DNA from: Psychrobacter sp. Pi2-52
GTDB lineage: Bacteria > Pseudomonadota > Gammaproteobacteria > Pseudomonadales > Moraxellaceae
NCBI RefSeq assembly: GCF_904846705.1
Contig: NZ_CAJHBS010000002.1
Coordinates: 124,001-188,000, forward strand
Direction of reading: 5' to 3'
Length of the DNA stretch: 64,000 nt
Part shown: piece by piece, positions 8,995 through 17,695 of the stretch
Layout: the number at the start of each line of letters is the position of its first letter
How positions within the stretch are numbered: the first letter of the stretch is position 1
Translations under genes and position numbers: made by a program
The notes under the pieces: generated by a model
Seen by the model: only the letters and a program-made list of their open reading frames with translations
Told to the model about the DNA's origin: nothing
The model's database searches: none

Positions 8995-10638
8995 ATGAAC
9001 ATTATTGACCAGCTAGAAAAAACGGTAACCCCAGCTGTAATGGGTAATGATGACAGCAATAATGTCGCCTATGTCAGTCTACTTGAGCAATTTTATGCTG
9101 TTCTGGCTGCGCGCCTAGCTGTGCCACAGGTTTATTCACAGTTGCTGCGTACTGACCAAGTAATTACTAGCAGCAACAATGAAAGTCCTTTATTTGAACA
9201 AATATGGCAAGATAAAAGCCTGCAAGAGACTATCATCCAAGAATTGTCAGCCACCCATCACATTGATGAACAGACAACTGAGCAATTACTAATTAGTGCT
9301 ACCCCACTGGCATATCGTGAGCTAAAAGTATTGGCCAATGGGCAGTTTTTGCCAGCATTTTCACAAGACAAACAGGCTGCTTTACGACCATATTTACCTA
9401 TCTGGGCAGCAGCTGTGATTACGGCTACTCAAGGTGTGGATCAGCAAATACAAAAAAGCTTTGGTTCAGATGATGACCATGTGCCAGTACATGTGCCAGT
9501 AAGTGACGACATATTGAATAGACTTGACGACGCTACTTTAGATACTGGCATAGCTGGCATAGACACACCAACAACGAATAATGATGTAGAAAATATAGAG
9601 CAAATATCAACTGCTGAGCGCTCAAACACTGAAGCGTTAGATAACGATACGACTGCCAGTAGTGATGCTATTCATGCCAATCCAGCTGCTTATCATCTGG
9701 CAGAGAACAGTAATTTAAAGCGTGCACAAGTGCGTACTCGTAATCAACGAAACGATCTACTAATACGTGTGTTTTTATTAATAGTAGCCCTTGCCGCGCT
9801 TGCACTAGCAGCATGGGCCTTATTAGTGAAACCCAATAATGAAATACCAGTAGAACCTGTGGCCACAGTACCTGTTGAACCACCGCCAGCACCCGTGCCT
9901 CCTGTACCAACAACGACTCCTGTTGAGCTTATTGTCGGTGTAGACAACGGCGGTAATTTGTACACTTGTAGTGCGACCGTTGGCGATGCTGCGCTACAAA
10001 GCACGTTGCAACAGACACTTAATACAAGTTTTGGCGAGCAGGCCAGTATTTGTGAGTTGAACATACAGGATGGGGTAGCAACCACAATCGCTAATATGCC
10101 TGCGGAGACACTGCCCAATGTTTTGACGATGCTTAGATCAACACCATTTGCACGTTTGCATGTGCAAAACGATCGTCTCATACTGGAGGCGCCAGACAAT
10201 ATGATGCTGCAAAAACTGGTCACAGAAATACGAAGTTTAGTACCAGCGATGGTAGTCGAGAGTACAGCGCCACTGCCGTTGCCTGATAATAGCAACATTG
10301 GTGATGCTACGAACAACATGGCAAACGCAAATAATCAGTTTGTAGATGATGGGGCGGGGATTAATAATCAATACAATAATAATGGGTTAAATAGTAACTC
10401 TGGCGAATACCAAGCATCAGATGATGATACTGGAGATCGTGTGATACCAACTCCTTTGCCTAACAATAATAGCTTTAATAATGCGCCCAACAATCTGCCT
10501 ACTAATGGCGCGAGTAATACTCCCAACAACTTTCCTTCGAATAATCAAACGACCAGACCGCCAGGACCTTTTTCACCTTCAGAAGTGGATGAGATGGCAA
10601 ATACGGTCATCGTTGCTGAACCAGCTCAAGTTAGGTAG
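8995..10638 (+). CDS. Membrane-anchored protein with DUF937-like N-terminus and Asn-rich tail, paralogue of the next gene
   Basis: A 547-residue protein without an assigned function. Residues 1-150 form a helical region (MNIIDQLEKTVTPAV, LLEQFYAVLAARL) resembling DUF937/YidB-like domains. A long acidic linker leads to one membrane segment near residues 255-277 (LIRVFLLIVALAALALAAWALL). Then comes a Pro-rich stretch (VPVEPPPAPVPPVP) and a domain near 318-430 that resembles a BON-like repeat (LYTCSATVGDAALQSTL). The last 110 residues are Asn-rich and probably disordered. Every part up to residue 430 has a counterpart in the downstream OmpA-family gene, but the C-terminal OmpA domain is missing. 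GAGG upstream supports the start. Confidence 0.75.
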   Translation: MNIIDQLEKTVTPAVMGNDDSNNVAYVSLLEQFYAVLAARLAVPQVYSQLLRTDQVITSSNNESPLFEQIWQDKSLQETIIQELSATHHIDEQTTEQLLISATPLAYRELKVLANGQFLPAFSQDKQAALRPYLPIWAAAVITATQGVDQQIQKSFGSDDDHVPVHVPVSDDILNRLDDATLDTGIAGIDTPTTNNDVENIEQISTAERSNTEALDNDTTASSDAIHANPAAYHLAENSNLKRAQVRTRNQRNDLLIRVFLLIVALAALALAAWALLVKPNNEIPVEPVATVPVEPPPAPVPPVPTTTPVELIVGVDNGGNLYTCSATVGDAALQSTLQQTLNTSFGEQASICELNIQDGVATTIANMPAETLPNVLTMLRSTPFARLHVQNDRLILEAPDNMMLQKLVTEIRSLVPAMVVESTAPLPLPDNSNIGDATNNMANANNQFVDDGAGINNQYNNNGLNSNSGEYQASDDDTGDRVIPTPLPNNNSFNNAPNNLPTNGASNTPNNFPSNNQTTRPPGPFSPSEVDEMANTVIVAEPAQVR

Positions 10639-10939
10639 TTTTTATGAGGCACACTGTTTCATAGGGCGTGTCTTTTTATATGGCCTATCTTTTTATGTAG
10701 CTTGGCTACAGTTACGTGTGCCAACCGAAACATTACTTACTGTATCATTTGCACAACAACGTACAGACTGTGAATAGCAGCTTAAGAATTTTATAATAAT
10801 CAAAACCAAATAAAGTAGTTTGATGGATTTAACGCCACCATAACTATTTAATACTATAACGATTGAATACAAAAGAATGATATAGCTGCTTTTTGAGCAA
10901 ACGAATGATATAAATAAAAATTAAGGGGAGAGCCATATT
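10639..10939 (+). other. Gap between the two envelope paralogues with a 13-bp match to a MITE end
   Basis: This 301-base gap holds no gene. TAGGGCGTGTCTT at 10662-10674 is identical to the left end of the MITE-like element at 42632, but no matching right end is found nearby. The remainder is AT-rich and probably carries the promoter of the downstream gene. Confidence 0.4.
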
Positions 10940-12538
10940 ATGGATATTATTAGCCATTTGACACGCACCGTCAGCCCAGCCGTATTGGAAGATGACCGTA
11001 GCCCAGCTAAGAAAAACCTATTAGAGCAGTTTTATGCCATTTTTGCTGCTCGTCTTGCAGACAACGACACTTTTAGCCGCTTTGCCAATGAAAACATTGC
11101 CCGTGATGACAATGCTTTCTATGACCGTGTATGGACAGAAGGAGCACACCGCGACCAAATCTCTCGCGAATTAGCAGGCAAACACAATGTCGATGCAACC
11201 GCTTCACGTGGTTTGATTGCGATGGCAGCGCCATTAGCTTTTCATGAAATCAAAAGTTTAGCTGGTACTACGCCTGTTCCGCAATTTTTGAATGACAATC
11301 TGAACAGTTACCAGCATCATATCCCTGCATGGGCGGGTACTGTTTTGCCTGCTAGTGCAGTCGCTGCCACTTCTACTGCGGCTGGCACACCAATTTCTGA
11401 TACCACCAGCACAGCGCCATTACAAAAAGAAGAAGAGCCAAAAGAGAGCTTTATGAAAGCGCTGCTACCCATTATTGGTTTGATTATCCTAGGTGCATTG
11501 GCTTGGGCACTACTCAGAGGCTGTCAAGAAAACCCTGAGCCTGTAGCAACGCCAGCGGCTACAGTACAGCAAGGGGCGCAAGGTAATGAGGCACTAGCGG
11601 TTGCAGGCGCGATTGAGCCTGCATCACTAAGTATCGCAACTGGTGAAAATAGCGAGCTGTATGCTTGTCGTATGAGTGTAGGTGATGAGACATTACAAAC
11701 CAATGTTATGAATGCTTTGACTGGTGCATTTGGTGACGAAGCTAATAAATGCCGTGCTGACGTTGATGATAATTTTGCAGTAGATATGCCAGCATCTGCT
11801 CAGTTGGCAACGATATTACCAATTATTAAAAATGTACCGAACGCGAGTATGATTATTAAAGGCGATAACATTACTGTGAATGCTCCTGATAAAGCCGCAT
11901 TGGACAAGTTGGTTGCTGACCTACAAGCAGCTGCTCCTGCTATGACTGTGCAAGCTGAAGGTCCATTAGATTTACAAGGTGAGATTGATGACAGTCTGGC
12001 TGCTGCAGATGTGGCGATGACCAATTTGGGTGAAAACCCAGATCCACGTGATGTTGCTCGCGCTTTGAGTATTCAGGTGATTAACTTCCAGGTAGATGAA
12101 GCGGTTATACCTGAAGTCAATAAGGCGCTGCTAGACCGTGCTGCAGAAATCATCAATAACGTACCTGATATGAAGCTGATGATCGTCGGTCATACGGACA
12201 GTCAAGCTTCTGATACCTATAATATGGAGCTTTCTCAGGAGCGTGCTGAGTCAGTGAAAGCGTATCTAGTGTCTAAGGGAGTTGATGCTAGTAAACTAAC
12301 TACCAAAGGTATGGGCGAATCAGAGCCAATCGCGGATAATTCAACCGAACAAGGTCGCTTCCGCAATCGCCGTATTGAATTTATGGTCAATGATGAGGTT
12401 GTTAGTGCAAACGATGGCATGATGATAAACAGTGATTCGCTAGATCCAGATATGAACCCATTAGATAGTAACAATGATGATTTGTTACCAGATGGCGATG
12501 ATGCTACCCAAGGTACTGCGGTAGACCCAACCAATTAA
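10940..12538 (+). CDS. OmpA family protein with DUF937-like N-terminus and single membrane anchor
   Basis: A 532-residue envelope protein. Residues 1-130 are a DUF937-like helical region (MDIISHLTRTVSPAV, LLEQFYAIFAARL), followed by a membrane segment near 174-192. A BON-like periplasmic region (LYACRMSVGDETLQTNV) follows at about 235-345. A C-terminal OmpA peptidoglycan-binding domain lies at about 378-490, with INFQVDEAVI, IVGHTDSQASDTYNMELSQERAESV and FRNRRIEFMV. The OmpA domain binds meso-DAP of peptidoglycan, so the protein probably links the inner membrane to the wall. The tail is Asp/Asn-rich. GGGGAG upstream supports the start. Confidence 0.85.
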   Translation: MDIISHLTRTVSPAVLEDDRSPAKKNLLEQFYAIFAARLADNDTFSRFANENIARDDNAFYDRVWTEGAHRDQISRELAGKHNVDATASRGLIAMAAPLAFHEIKSLAGTTPVPQFLNDNLNSYQHHIPAWAGTVLPASAVAATSTAAGTPISDTTSTAPLQKEEEPKESFMKALLPIIGLIILGALAWALLRGCQENPEPVATPAATVQQGAQGNEALAVAGAIEPASLSIATGENSELYACRMSVGDETLQTNVMNALTGAFGDEANKCRADVDDNFAVDMPASAQLATILPIIKNVPNASMIIKGDNITVNAPDKAALDKLVADLQAAAPAMTVQAEGPLDLQGEIDDSLAAADVAMTNLGENPDPRDVARALSIQVINFQVDEAVIPEVNKALLDRAAEIINNVPDMKLMIVGHTDSQASDTYNMELSQERAESVKAYLVSKGVDASKLTTKGMGESEPIADNSTEQGRFRNRRIEFMVNDEVVSANDGMMINSDSLDPDMNPLDSNNDDLLPDGDDATQGTAVDPTN

Positions 12539-12576
12539 TCTATTTGTTCTTATTTTGATTATAGTAGCCGAATGAC

Positions 12577-12609
12577 AAAAACCGCATCTTATAAAGGTGC
12601 GGTTTTTTT
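12577..12609. terminator. Terminator of the OmpA-family gene
   Basis: AAAAACCGCATCTT and AAGGTGCGGTTTTTTT form a stem of 10 or more pairs with one G-T wobble and a T-run. It lies between convergent genes and can also stop nagZ transcripts. Confidence 0.9.
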
Positions 12610-12640
12610 GTATGCTGCTTGATGATAGTTAAGTAAGCTA

Positions 12641-13717
12641 TTACTTATACAGAGTAGGATCTGTTGATTCTTTAGTAGTCTCACCATCAGCTTGCGCATC
12701 AAAAAAAGTCTGAGTAACATTCTGCTTGGCTTGCTGCCAGTATTCAAACTGCTGGCAAGTAGATTCAAGATCGCCTTGCCATGTTGGGATGTTGCCGCGC
12801 ATGGTTTTGATACGTTGCTGGTTAGGGTAAGGCAGATCTTGCGCAGCTTTAGCAGCCTCATGAGCAGCCACACGGTCGTTGCATACGAGAGCAATATCAC
12901 AACCAGCATCAATGGCCGCTTTTACGCGAGCACTGACATCACCAGCTGCCTTTGCACCTGCCATCGATAAATCATCAGAGAATAATACCCCATCAAATTT
13001 AAGTTCATCTCGAATGATATCTTGTAGCCAAATTTTGGAGAAACCTGCCGGCTTGTCGTCTACTTGCGAAAATATCACATGCGCTGGCATAAGAGCATCC
13101 AGACTATGCAGTGTTTGAGCAAAAGGTTGCATGTCGCTATTGATAATCTCATCTAAGCTGCGCGTATCGATGGCTTCCGATACGTGCGAGTCAGGAGCGA
13201 TAGCGCCATGACCAGGGAAATGCTTGCCAGTAGTGGCCATGCCAGCCGCTTTCATACCGCGCATAAACTGTGTTGCAAGCGCAGTGATGGCTTGCGGCTC
13301 ATGATGGAAGCTGCGATCACCGATGACTTGGCTAATGCCATCTCTATCCAGTACGGGTGCGAAGCTCAAATCGATTCCTACAGCCAGCACTTCAGCTGCC
13401 ATTAGATAACCGCAATCGTAGGCGCAGCTAAGTGCTTGACTTGGGTCTTGATTGAATAGCTTACCCAGTCGACCCATAGCAGGCAAGGGCGTGAAACCTT
13501 CACGTAGCCTCGCGACTCGTCCACCTTCTTGGTCCACACCGATAAGTATGTCTTGATTATGATAACGTATATCGTCGCACAGTGCTCTGACTTGGGCCGC
13601 ATCTGTGACGTTACGACCAAACAGTATTACTCCGCCGACCTGTGCTTGTTTAATCAAGCTGACATCTTCAGCGGTCAAAGCGGTACTATCGATATCTATC
13701 ATTAAAACGCCGTACAT
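12641..13717 (-). CDS. nagZ: Beta-N-acetylhexosaminidase
   Basis: A 358-residue glycoside hydrolase family 3 enzyme of the cytosolic NagZ type, which removes N-acetylglucosamine from anhydromuropeptides in peptidoglycan recycling. The family signature KHFPGHGAIAPDSHV lies at 165-179, carrying the catalytic Asp-His dyad on the flexible loop. The nucleophile Asp is in FSDDLSMAGA near residue 248. GVDQEGGRVARLR at 60-72 binds the GlcNAc. Length is slightly above the usual 340. There is no signal peptide. The product anhMurNAc-peptide influences AmpR-type beta-lactamase induction in species with AmpR; no ampR is seen here. Confidence 0.95.
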   Translation of the reverse strand: MYGVLMIDIDSTALTAEDVSLIKQAQVGGVILFGRNVTDAAQVRALCDDIRYHNQDILIGVDQEGGRVARLREGFTPLPAMGRLGKLFNQDPSQALSCAYDCGYLMAAEVLAVGIDLSFAPVLDRDGISQVIGDRSFHHEPQAITALATQFMRGMKAAGMATTGKHFPGHGAIAPDSHVSEAIDTRSLDEIINSDMQPFAQTLHSLDALMPAHVIFSQVDDKPAGFSKIWLQDIIRDELKFDGVLFSDDLSMAGAKAAGDVSARVKAAIDAGCDIALVCNDRVAAHEAAKAAQDLPYPNQQRIKTMRGNIPTWQGDLESTCQQFEYWQQAKQNVTQTFFDAQADGETTKESTDPTLYK

Positions 13718-14177
13718 AGCGTGTTCCTTATTATTTTATATATGGTTATATTATGAGGGTGACTGATTATCTATCTATGGCTGTCTTATCGCTTATCAAT
13801 CATTGTTCAGATATCTTATTATGACAGCTATTATTAATTGAGCATAATGTGGCAGATTATTGGGGTCAAATCAATTTACCAATAGCCAGTAGATTCAGTC
13901 ATCAAATCGATGTTGATAGCCCTCAATTACTATGTATGATAAAAGTGATAGAAAGTTTGGTATGTACAGGTGTAGCGTGTAAGATTGCTTATACAGTTTG
14001 AGACAGTTCAGTATTTATGCGCATGATAATATTGATTGATTTTTGACTATATATCAGTATTTAATGATGCATAAAGTATAAGAATAAAAACACAGCATTT
14101 ATAGGTCATAACAGATTCGAGCATTACTAATCCTGATGAATTACCCAATACTATTAACTTCAAATAACTAGGTACAT
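13718..14177. other. Divergent promoter region nagZ/prc
   Basis: This 460-base AT-rich gap lies between divergent nagZ and prc. It must hold both promoters, but I find no clear operator, repeat, RNA or ORF. Confidence 0.5.
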
Positions 14178-16391
14178 ATGATGAAAAAACAACCAGCACA
14201 GTGGTTACTCAGTGCAGCGTCAGTGGGCATCGCCGGTATTATCTTGACCCAAAGCTACGGTACTGCAGTCGCCGAGACCAATACGGGAAGTTTCGTTCAG
14301 ACCCCTGAGCAAAAAGTCACCACCCGTCAAGTAGCCGCCTTGCTGGATCGCAGTCATTATCTTAATCAGCCTTTAGATAGTAAGACTGGTAGCGAAATCC
14401 TATCAATGTATATCGATAGCCTTGACCCAAACCATACGTTATTTTTGCAATCCGATGTCGATGAGCTGAAGAAAAAACACGCTGAAGATTTTGGCGCTCG
14501 TCTAAAGCAAGGTGATCTGTCTGCAGGGGTAGAGGTGTTTGATCGTTACCGCAAACGCTCAAACGAGTACTTTGCGATGGCCACCAAGATGCTCAAGACA
14601 GATATTGATTTGACAGGTAACGACACAATCATTCTTGATCGTGAAAAACTCAGCCATTTTAAAACCAAAAAAGAGCAGCGCGATTACTGGGAACGTCAGT
14701 TAAAGTTTCAGTTGATGAGCATTACGCTGGGTCAAGAAGACGAAAAAGCTAAAGAGAAAGTATTTTTAAGCAACCCAGATATTACTCGCGGACAAGACTT
14801 GGTACGTAACGATGAGCGTACGCCAAATGAGATTTTGCAAAATCGTTTGTCACGTCAACAAGAGCAGTTTAAGCGTCTCAAAGACGATGAAATCATGGAA
14901 ACTATCTTAAATACGGCGATGCTCACTTATGATCCGCACAGTAATTACTATGCACCGATTCAAGCGACTGAATTGCAAATCCAGTCTAGTCTTCAGTTAG
15001 AGGGCATTGGTGTCTCTATTCGTCCAGATCGCAAAAATCCAGACTATACTCGTATTGTGACCTTAGTCGATGGTGGTCCAGCCGCTAAGTCGGGTCAAAT
15101 CAAGCCCAATGATTTGATCGTTGGTATCGCAAAAGATGGCGAAACCATGACGGATGTGGTTGGTTGGTCAACGCGTGAAATTGTCAGCTTGATTCGCGGA
15201 AAACGCGGTACATCGGTCACACTGAAACTACGTCAACCTAACACGCCAGATGCTAGCGCCCGTACGGTCACAGTGGTACGAGACATTATTCAGCAAGAAG
15301 AGTCCGGCGTCACTCAGCGAGTAGTAGAAGTACAGCGTCCTAATATTGATAAGACGCCAAAGCGTATTGGCGTACTTGAGATACCGAGCTTTTATCTAAA
15401 CTATCGTGCACGTCGCAATGGTGAAGACTATCGTAGCGTTAGTATCGATACTGAAAAAGCGCTAAAAGAGTTGAATAAACAAAATATTGATGGCCTAGTG
15501 GTTGATTTGCGCAACAACCCTGGCGGCTCGTTGGATGAAGTTGCCAAGATGTTAGGTTTCTTTATCAAGAGCGGACCACTAGTACAGATTCGTGATAATC
15601 GCGGCAATATTCAAGTGTACCGCGACAACGATGGCGGCGAGCAGCTGTATGATGGCAAGATGGCGGTCATTACCAACTTAGCATCGGCCTCAGCCAGTGA
15701 AATCTTTGCTGCTGCTATTCAAGACTATGGTCGCGGATTAGTAGTTGGTAGTACGACAACTGGTAAAGGCTCGGCGCAGATTCAGCTCGATAGCTTAGCT
15801 TTAGGCTCTGCTACCTTAACTCAGCGTAAATTTTATCGTGTTACTGGCGGTAGTACGCAGAATAAAGGTGTCGTACCAGATGTTGAGCTAGTCAATATCT
15901 ATGATGATGCAACCTTTGGCGAGCGCGCTCAGAAAAAAGCATTACCTTGGGACACTATCAGAACGGCGCCGTATAAGCCTGAAGGGAAGTTTACCAGTGA
16001 TACATTGGCGACGCTCAATCAGCAGTCTAAGATTCGCCAACAGAAAGACCCGCAGTTTACTTATCTATCGACGCTAAATGATATTCGTAACATGGATGAC
16101 GAAAAGAAACCTGTTCGATTAGATATCAATAGTCGCCGAGCTAAAATGCAACTAATTGAAAAACGTTCATTAGAAGCAGAAAACAAGCGCCTTATCGCAA
16201 CTGGTGAGCGTCCGTACTCTAACTGGAACACTTATCAGGCAGCGATGGACGCAAAATTTGAAGAACGTAGCCGTATGAAAGCAGCTGAACGTCCAGAATT
16301 ACCAGAGGATGAAGCGTTTATCAATGAGGCAGCTTACCTTATGCTCAGCGCTGAACCTAAGACAATGCTTAGCCCTGAAGAGAAGCTGTAA
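14178..16391 (+). CDS. prc: Carboxy-terminal processing protease (tail-specific protease)
   Basis: A 737-residue S41-family periplasmic protease that degrades or trims proteins from their C-termini, including SsrA-tagged proteins and cell-wall hydrolases. A signal peptide (residues 1 to about 33, LLSAASVGIAGIILTQSYG) is followed by the N-terminal Tsp domain, a PDZ domain near 275-345 (LEGIGVSIR, DGGPAAKSGQIKPNDLI) and the protease core. The catalytic dyad is visible as Ser505 in ASASASEIFAAA and Lys530 in TTGKGSAQ. The C-terminal DUF3340-type region is present, so the length matches E. coli Prc (682) with a modest excess. It stands alone. Confidence 0.95.
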   Translation: MMKKQPAQWLLSAASVGIAGIILTQSYGTAVAETNTGSFVQTPEQKVTTRQVAALLDRSHYLNQPLDSKTGSEILSMYIDSLDPNHTLFLQSDVDELKKKHAEDFGARLKQGDLSAGVEVFDRYRKRSNEYFAMATKMLKTDIDLTGNDTIILDREKLSHFKTKKEQRDYWERQLKFQLMSITLGQEDEKAKEKVFLSNPDITRGQDLVRNDERTPNEILQNRLSRQQEQFKRLKDDEIMETILNTAMLTYDPHSNYYAPIQATELQIQSSLQLEGIGVSIRPDRKNPDYTRIVTLVDGGPAAKSGQIKPNDLIVGIAKDGETMTDVVGWSTREIVSLIRGKRGTSVTLKLRQPNTPDASARTVTVVRDIIQQEESGVTQRVVEVQRPNIDKTPKRIGVLEIPSFYLNYRARRNGEDYRSVSIDTEKALKELNKQNIDGLVVDLRNNPGGSLDEVAKMLGFFIKSGPLVQIRDNRGNIQVYRDNDGGEQLYDGKMAVITNLASASASEIFAAAIQDYGRGLVVGSTTTGKGSAQIQLDSLALGSATLTQRKFYRVTGGSTQNKGVVPDVELVNIYDDATFGERAQKKALPWDTIRTAPYKPEGKFTSDTLATLNQQSKIRQQKDPQFTYLSTLNDIRNMDDEKKPVRLDINSRRAKMQLIEKRSLEAENKRLIATGERPYSNWNTYQAAMDAKFEERSRMKAAERPELPEDEAFINEAAYLMLSAEPKTMLSPEEKL

Positions 16392-16415
16392 TGTGAAGTT
16401 ATTATAGCGTTACGT

Positions 16416-16445
16416 AATCTATGTAAGCATATGCTTACATAGATT
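16416..16445. repeat. Perfect 30-bp palindrome after prc
   Basis: The half-site AATCTATGTAAGCAT is followed at once by its exact reverse complement. It starts 25 bases after the prc stop and has no T-run. It could be an RNA hairpin protecting the prc 3' end, or a protein-binding dyad. Confidence 0.8.
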
Positions 16446-16662
16446 GACGTTTAGACCTCTTACCAATGAAGGGTTAATCTGCGACTATAACTGTACGGCA
16501 CGATTGAACGAAACGGTTCGTTGATACTAGGGATTGGTATCTTAAAGGTCGCACTAGGGATAAGTAGTTTGCTGATTAAGGATGATAAGGCTGGATGCCT
16601 GTCAGTTATGAGATGCCCCGGGATTAGGTATCACATAACGCTAACATGGATGGTTGGTAATA

Positions 16663-16697
16663 AAAGCCGCATGACGCTTGTCGTTATGCGGCTTTGT
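16663..16697 (+). terminator. Intrinsic terminator downstream of prc
   Basis: AAAGCCGCATGACG pairs with CGTTATGCGGCTTT (one wobble) around a five-base loop, with a short TTTGTT tail. Confidence 0.7.
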
Positions 16698-16799
16698 TAC
16701 GTCTGGATATTAATAATTTCTATGGCGAATTTTTTAAGTAGATAGTATCCAAGTTGAGCATATTTATATTAATTCGAAACTTACCATGAGATAAGTATA

Positions 16800-16836
16800 A
16801 AAAAAGGCCAGTAACCTTATCGGCTACTGACCTTTT
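16800..16836. terminator. Bidirectional terminator, FKBP gene side
   Basis: AAAAGGCCAGTAACC pairs with GGCTACTGACCTTTT with two wobble positions. A-rich and T-rich flanks are present on both sides, so it fits the FKBP gene on the minus strand as well as prc read-through. Confidence 0.75.
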
Positions 16837-16897
16837 AGATTAGATGATAAATCTAATAATTTATCATCTAACTATTTTCACTATACTCTAGAAGAGA

Positions 16898-17383
16898 TTA
16901 GTGCTCAACGCCACCTGCACCATGTACATGGCCATGGTTTAGTTCGTCTTCAGTTGCTGCACGTACTTCTTGGATTTCAACATCAAATGTCAAACGCTTA
17001 CCAGCCAATGGATGGTTTGCATCAACAGTCACTTCTTGATCGTTTACAGCAGTCACAGTAACTAGCATTACTTGGCCACCAGCTTCTGACTGGAACTGCA
17101 TACCAGGCTGAATGTCATCAACGCCTTGGAAGTTGTCACGTGGTACGTGCTGTACTGCTTGCTCTTGGTATTCGCCGTAGCCATCAGCAGGTTCAACGAC
17201 TGCATTAACTTTTTCGCCAGCAGACTTACCTTCTAATTGTGCTTCTAGGCCTGGGATAATGTTGCTGTGACCATGTAGATAAGCAAGTGGCTGACCTTCT
17301 GGTGACTGGTCAAGGATATTGCCTTCGTCGTCTTTTAGTGTGTAATTGAATTTGACGGCAGTGTCTTTTGCGATAGTAGTCAT
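16898..17383 (-). CDS. FKBP-type peptidyl-prolyl isomerase, SlyD-like
   Basis: A 161-residue prolyl isomerase of the SlyD/FkpB group. FNYTLKDDEGNILDQS opens the FKBP domain and YLHGHSNIIPGLEAQLEGKSAGE is the active-site strand and loop. An inserted IF (chaperone) domain follows (VVEPADGYGEYQEQAVQHVPRDNF to about residue 125), then HPLAGKRLTFDVEIQEVR closes the fold. The short His-containing tail (HGHVHGAGGVEH) recalls the metal-binding tail of SlyD but is much shorter. It is probably a cytosolic folding helper. Confidence 0.92.
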   Translation of the reverse strand: MTTIAKDTAVKFNYTLKDDEGNILDQSPEGQPLAYLHGHSNIIPGLEAQLEGKSAGEKVNAVVEPADGYGEYQEQAVQHVPRDNFQGVDDIQPGMQFQSEAGGQVMLVTVTAVNDQEVTVDANHPLAGKRLTFDVEIQEVRAATEDELNHGHVHGAGGVEH

Positions 17384-17695
17384 AAAATATCCTAAATATA
17401 TCTATGTAAAAAATTAAATACGGTTGCAATAAACCTAAAAAAGCCAATCTGCAAGCCAAAAGGCCACGTCATTAGTCAATTATCATCAGTTTATTAAAGT
17501 AACTTTAGCAGTTAGCATCTTTAATTGAGATGGCCCGCATAACTTTCAAGGCAAAAAACATAAAAAATGCCAATTAATGCCACAATTTACAATAATAACT
17601 GCTATTTTCTATAGTTAATGCATAGCTATTGGCTATTCATGGTTTAGGAGTTGCTTTTTTAGAGTAGGACTTCTAGCATAATTATAAAAATAAGG
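17384..17695. other. Divergent promoter region FKBP/M61 peptidase
   Basis: A 312-base AT-rich gap between divergent genes. I see no ORF, repeat or clear regulatory site. Confidence 0.45.

Larger units (their letters stand above)
16392..16897. other. Gap after prc with three hairpins and no convincing gene
   Basis: A 506-base gap between convergent prc and the FKBP gene. It contains a perfect 30-bp palindrome at 16416, a terminator at 16663 and a second terminator at 16800. A 74-codon frame starting with TTG at 16521 runs across the hairpin and has no coding character. Confidence 0.5.

Noticed and set aside
9744..10319. 191-codon minus-strand frame inside the first envelope gene
   Set aside because: It lies antisense to a gene with clear domain structure, and its Ala/Ser/Thr/Cys-rich product is a frame shadow.
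16521..16745. 74-codon plus-strand frame after prc
   Set aside because: It starts with TTG, has no ribosome site, runs through a terminator hairpin and its product has no recognisable character.
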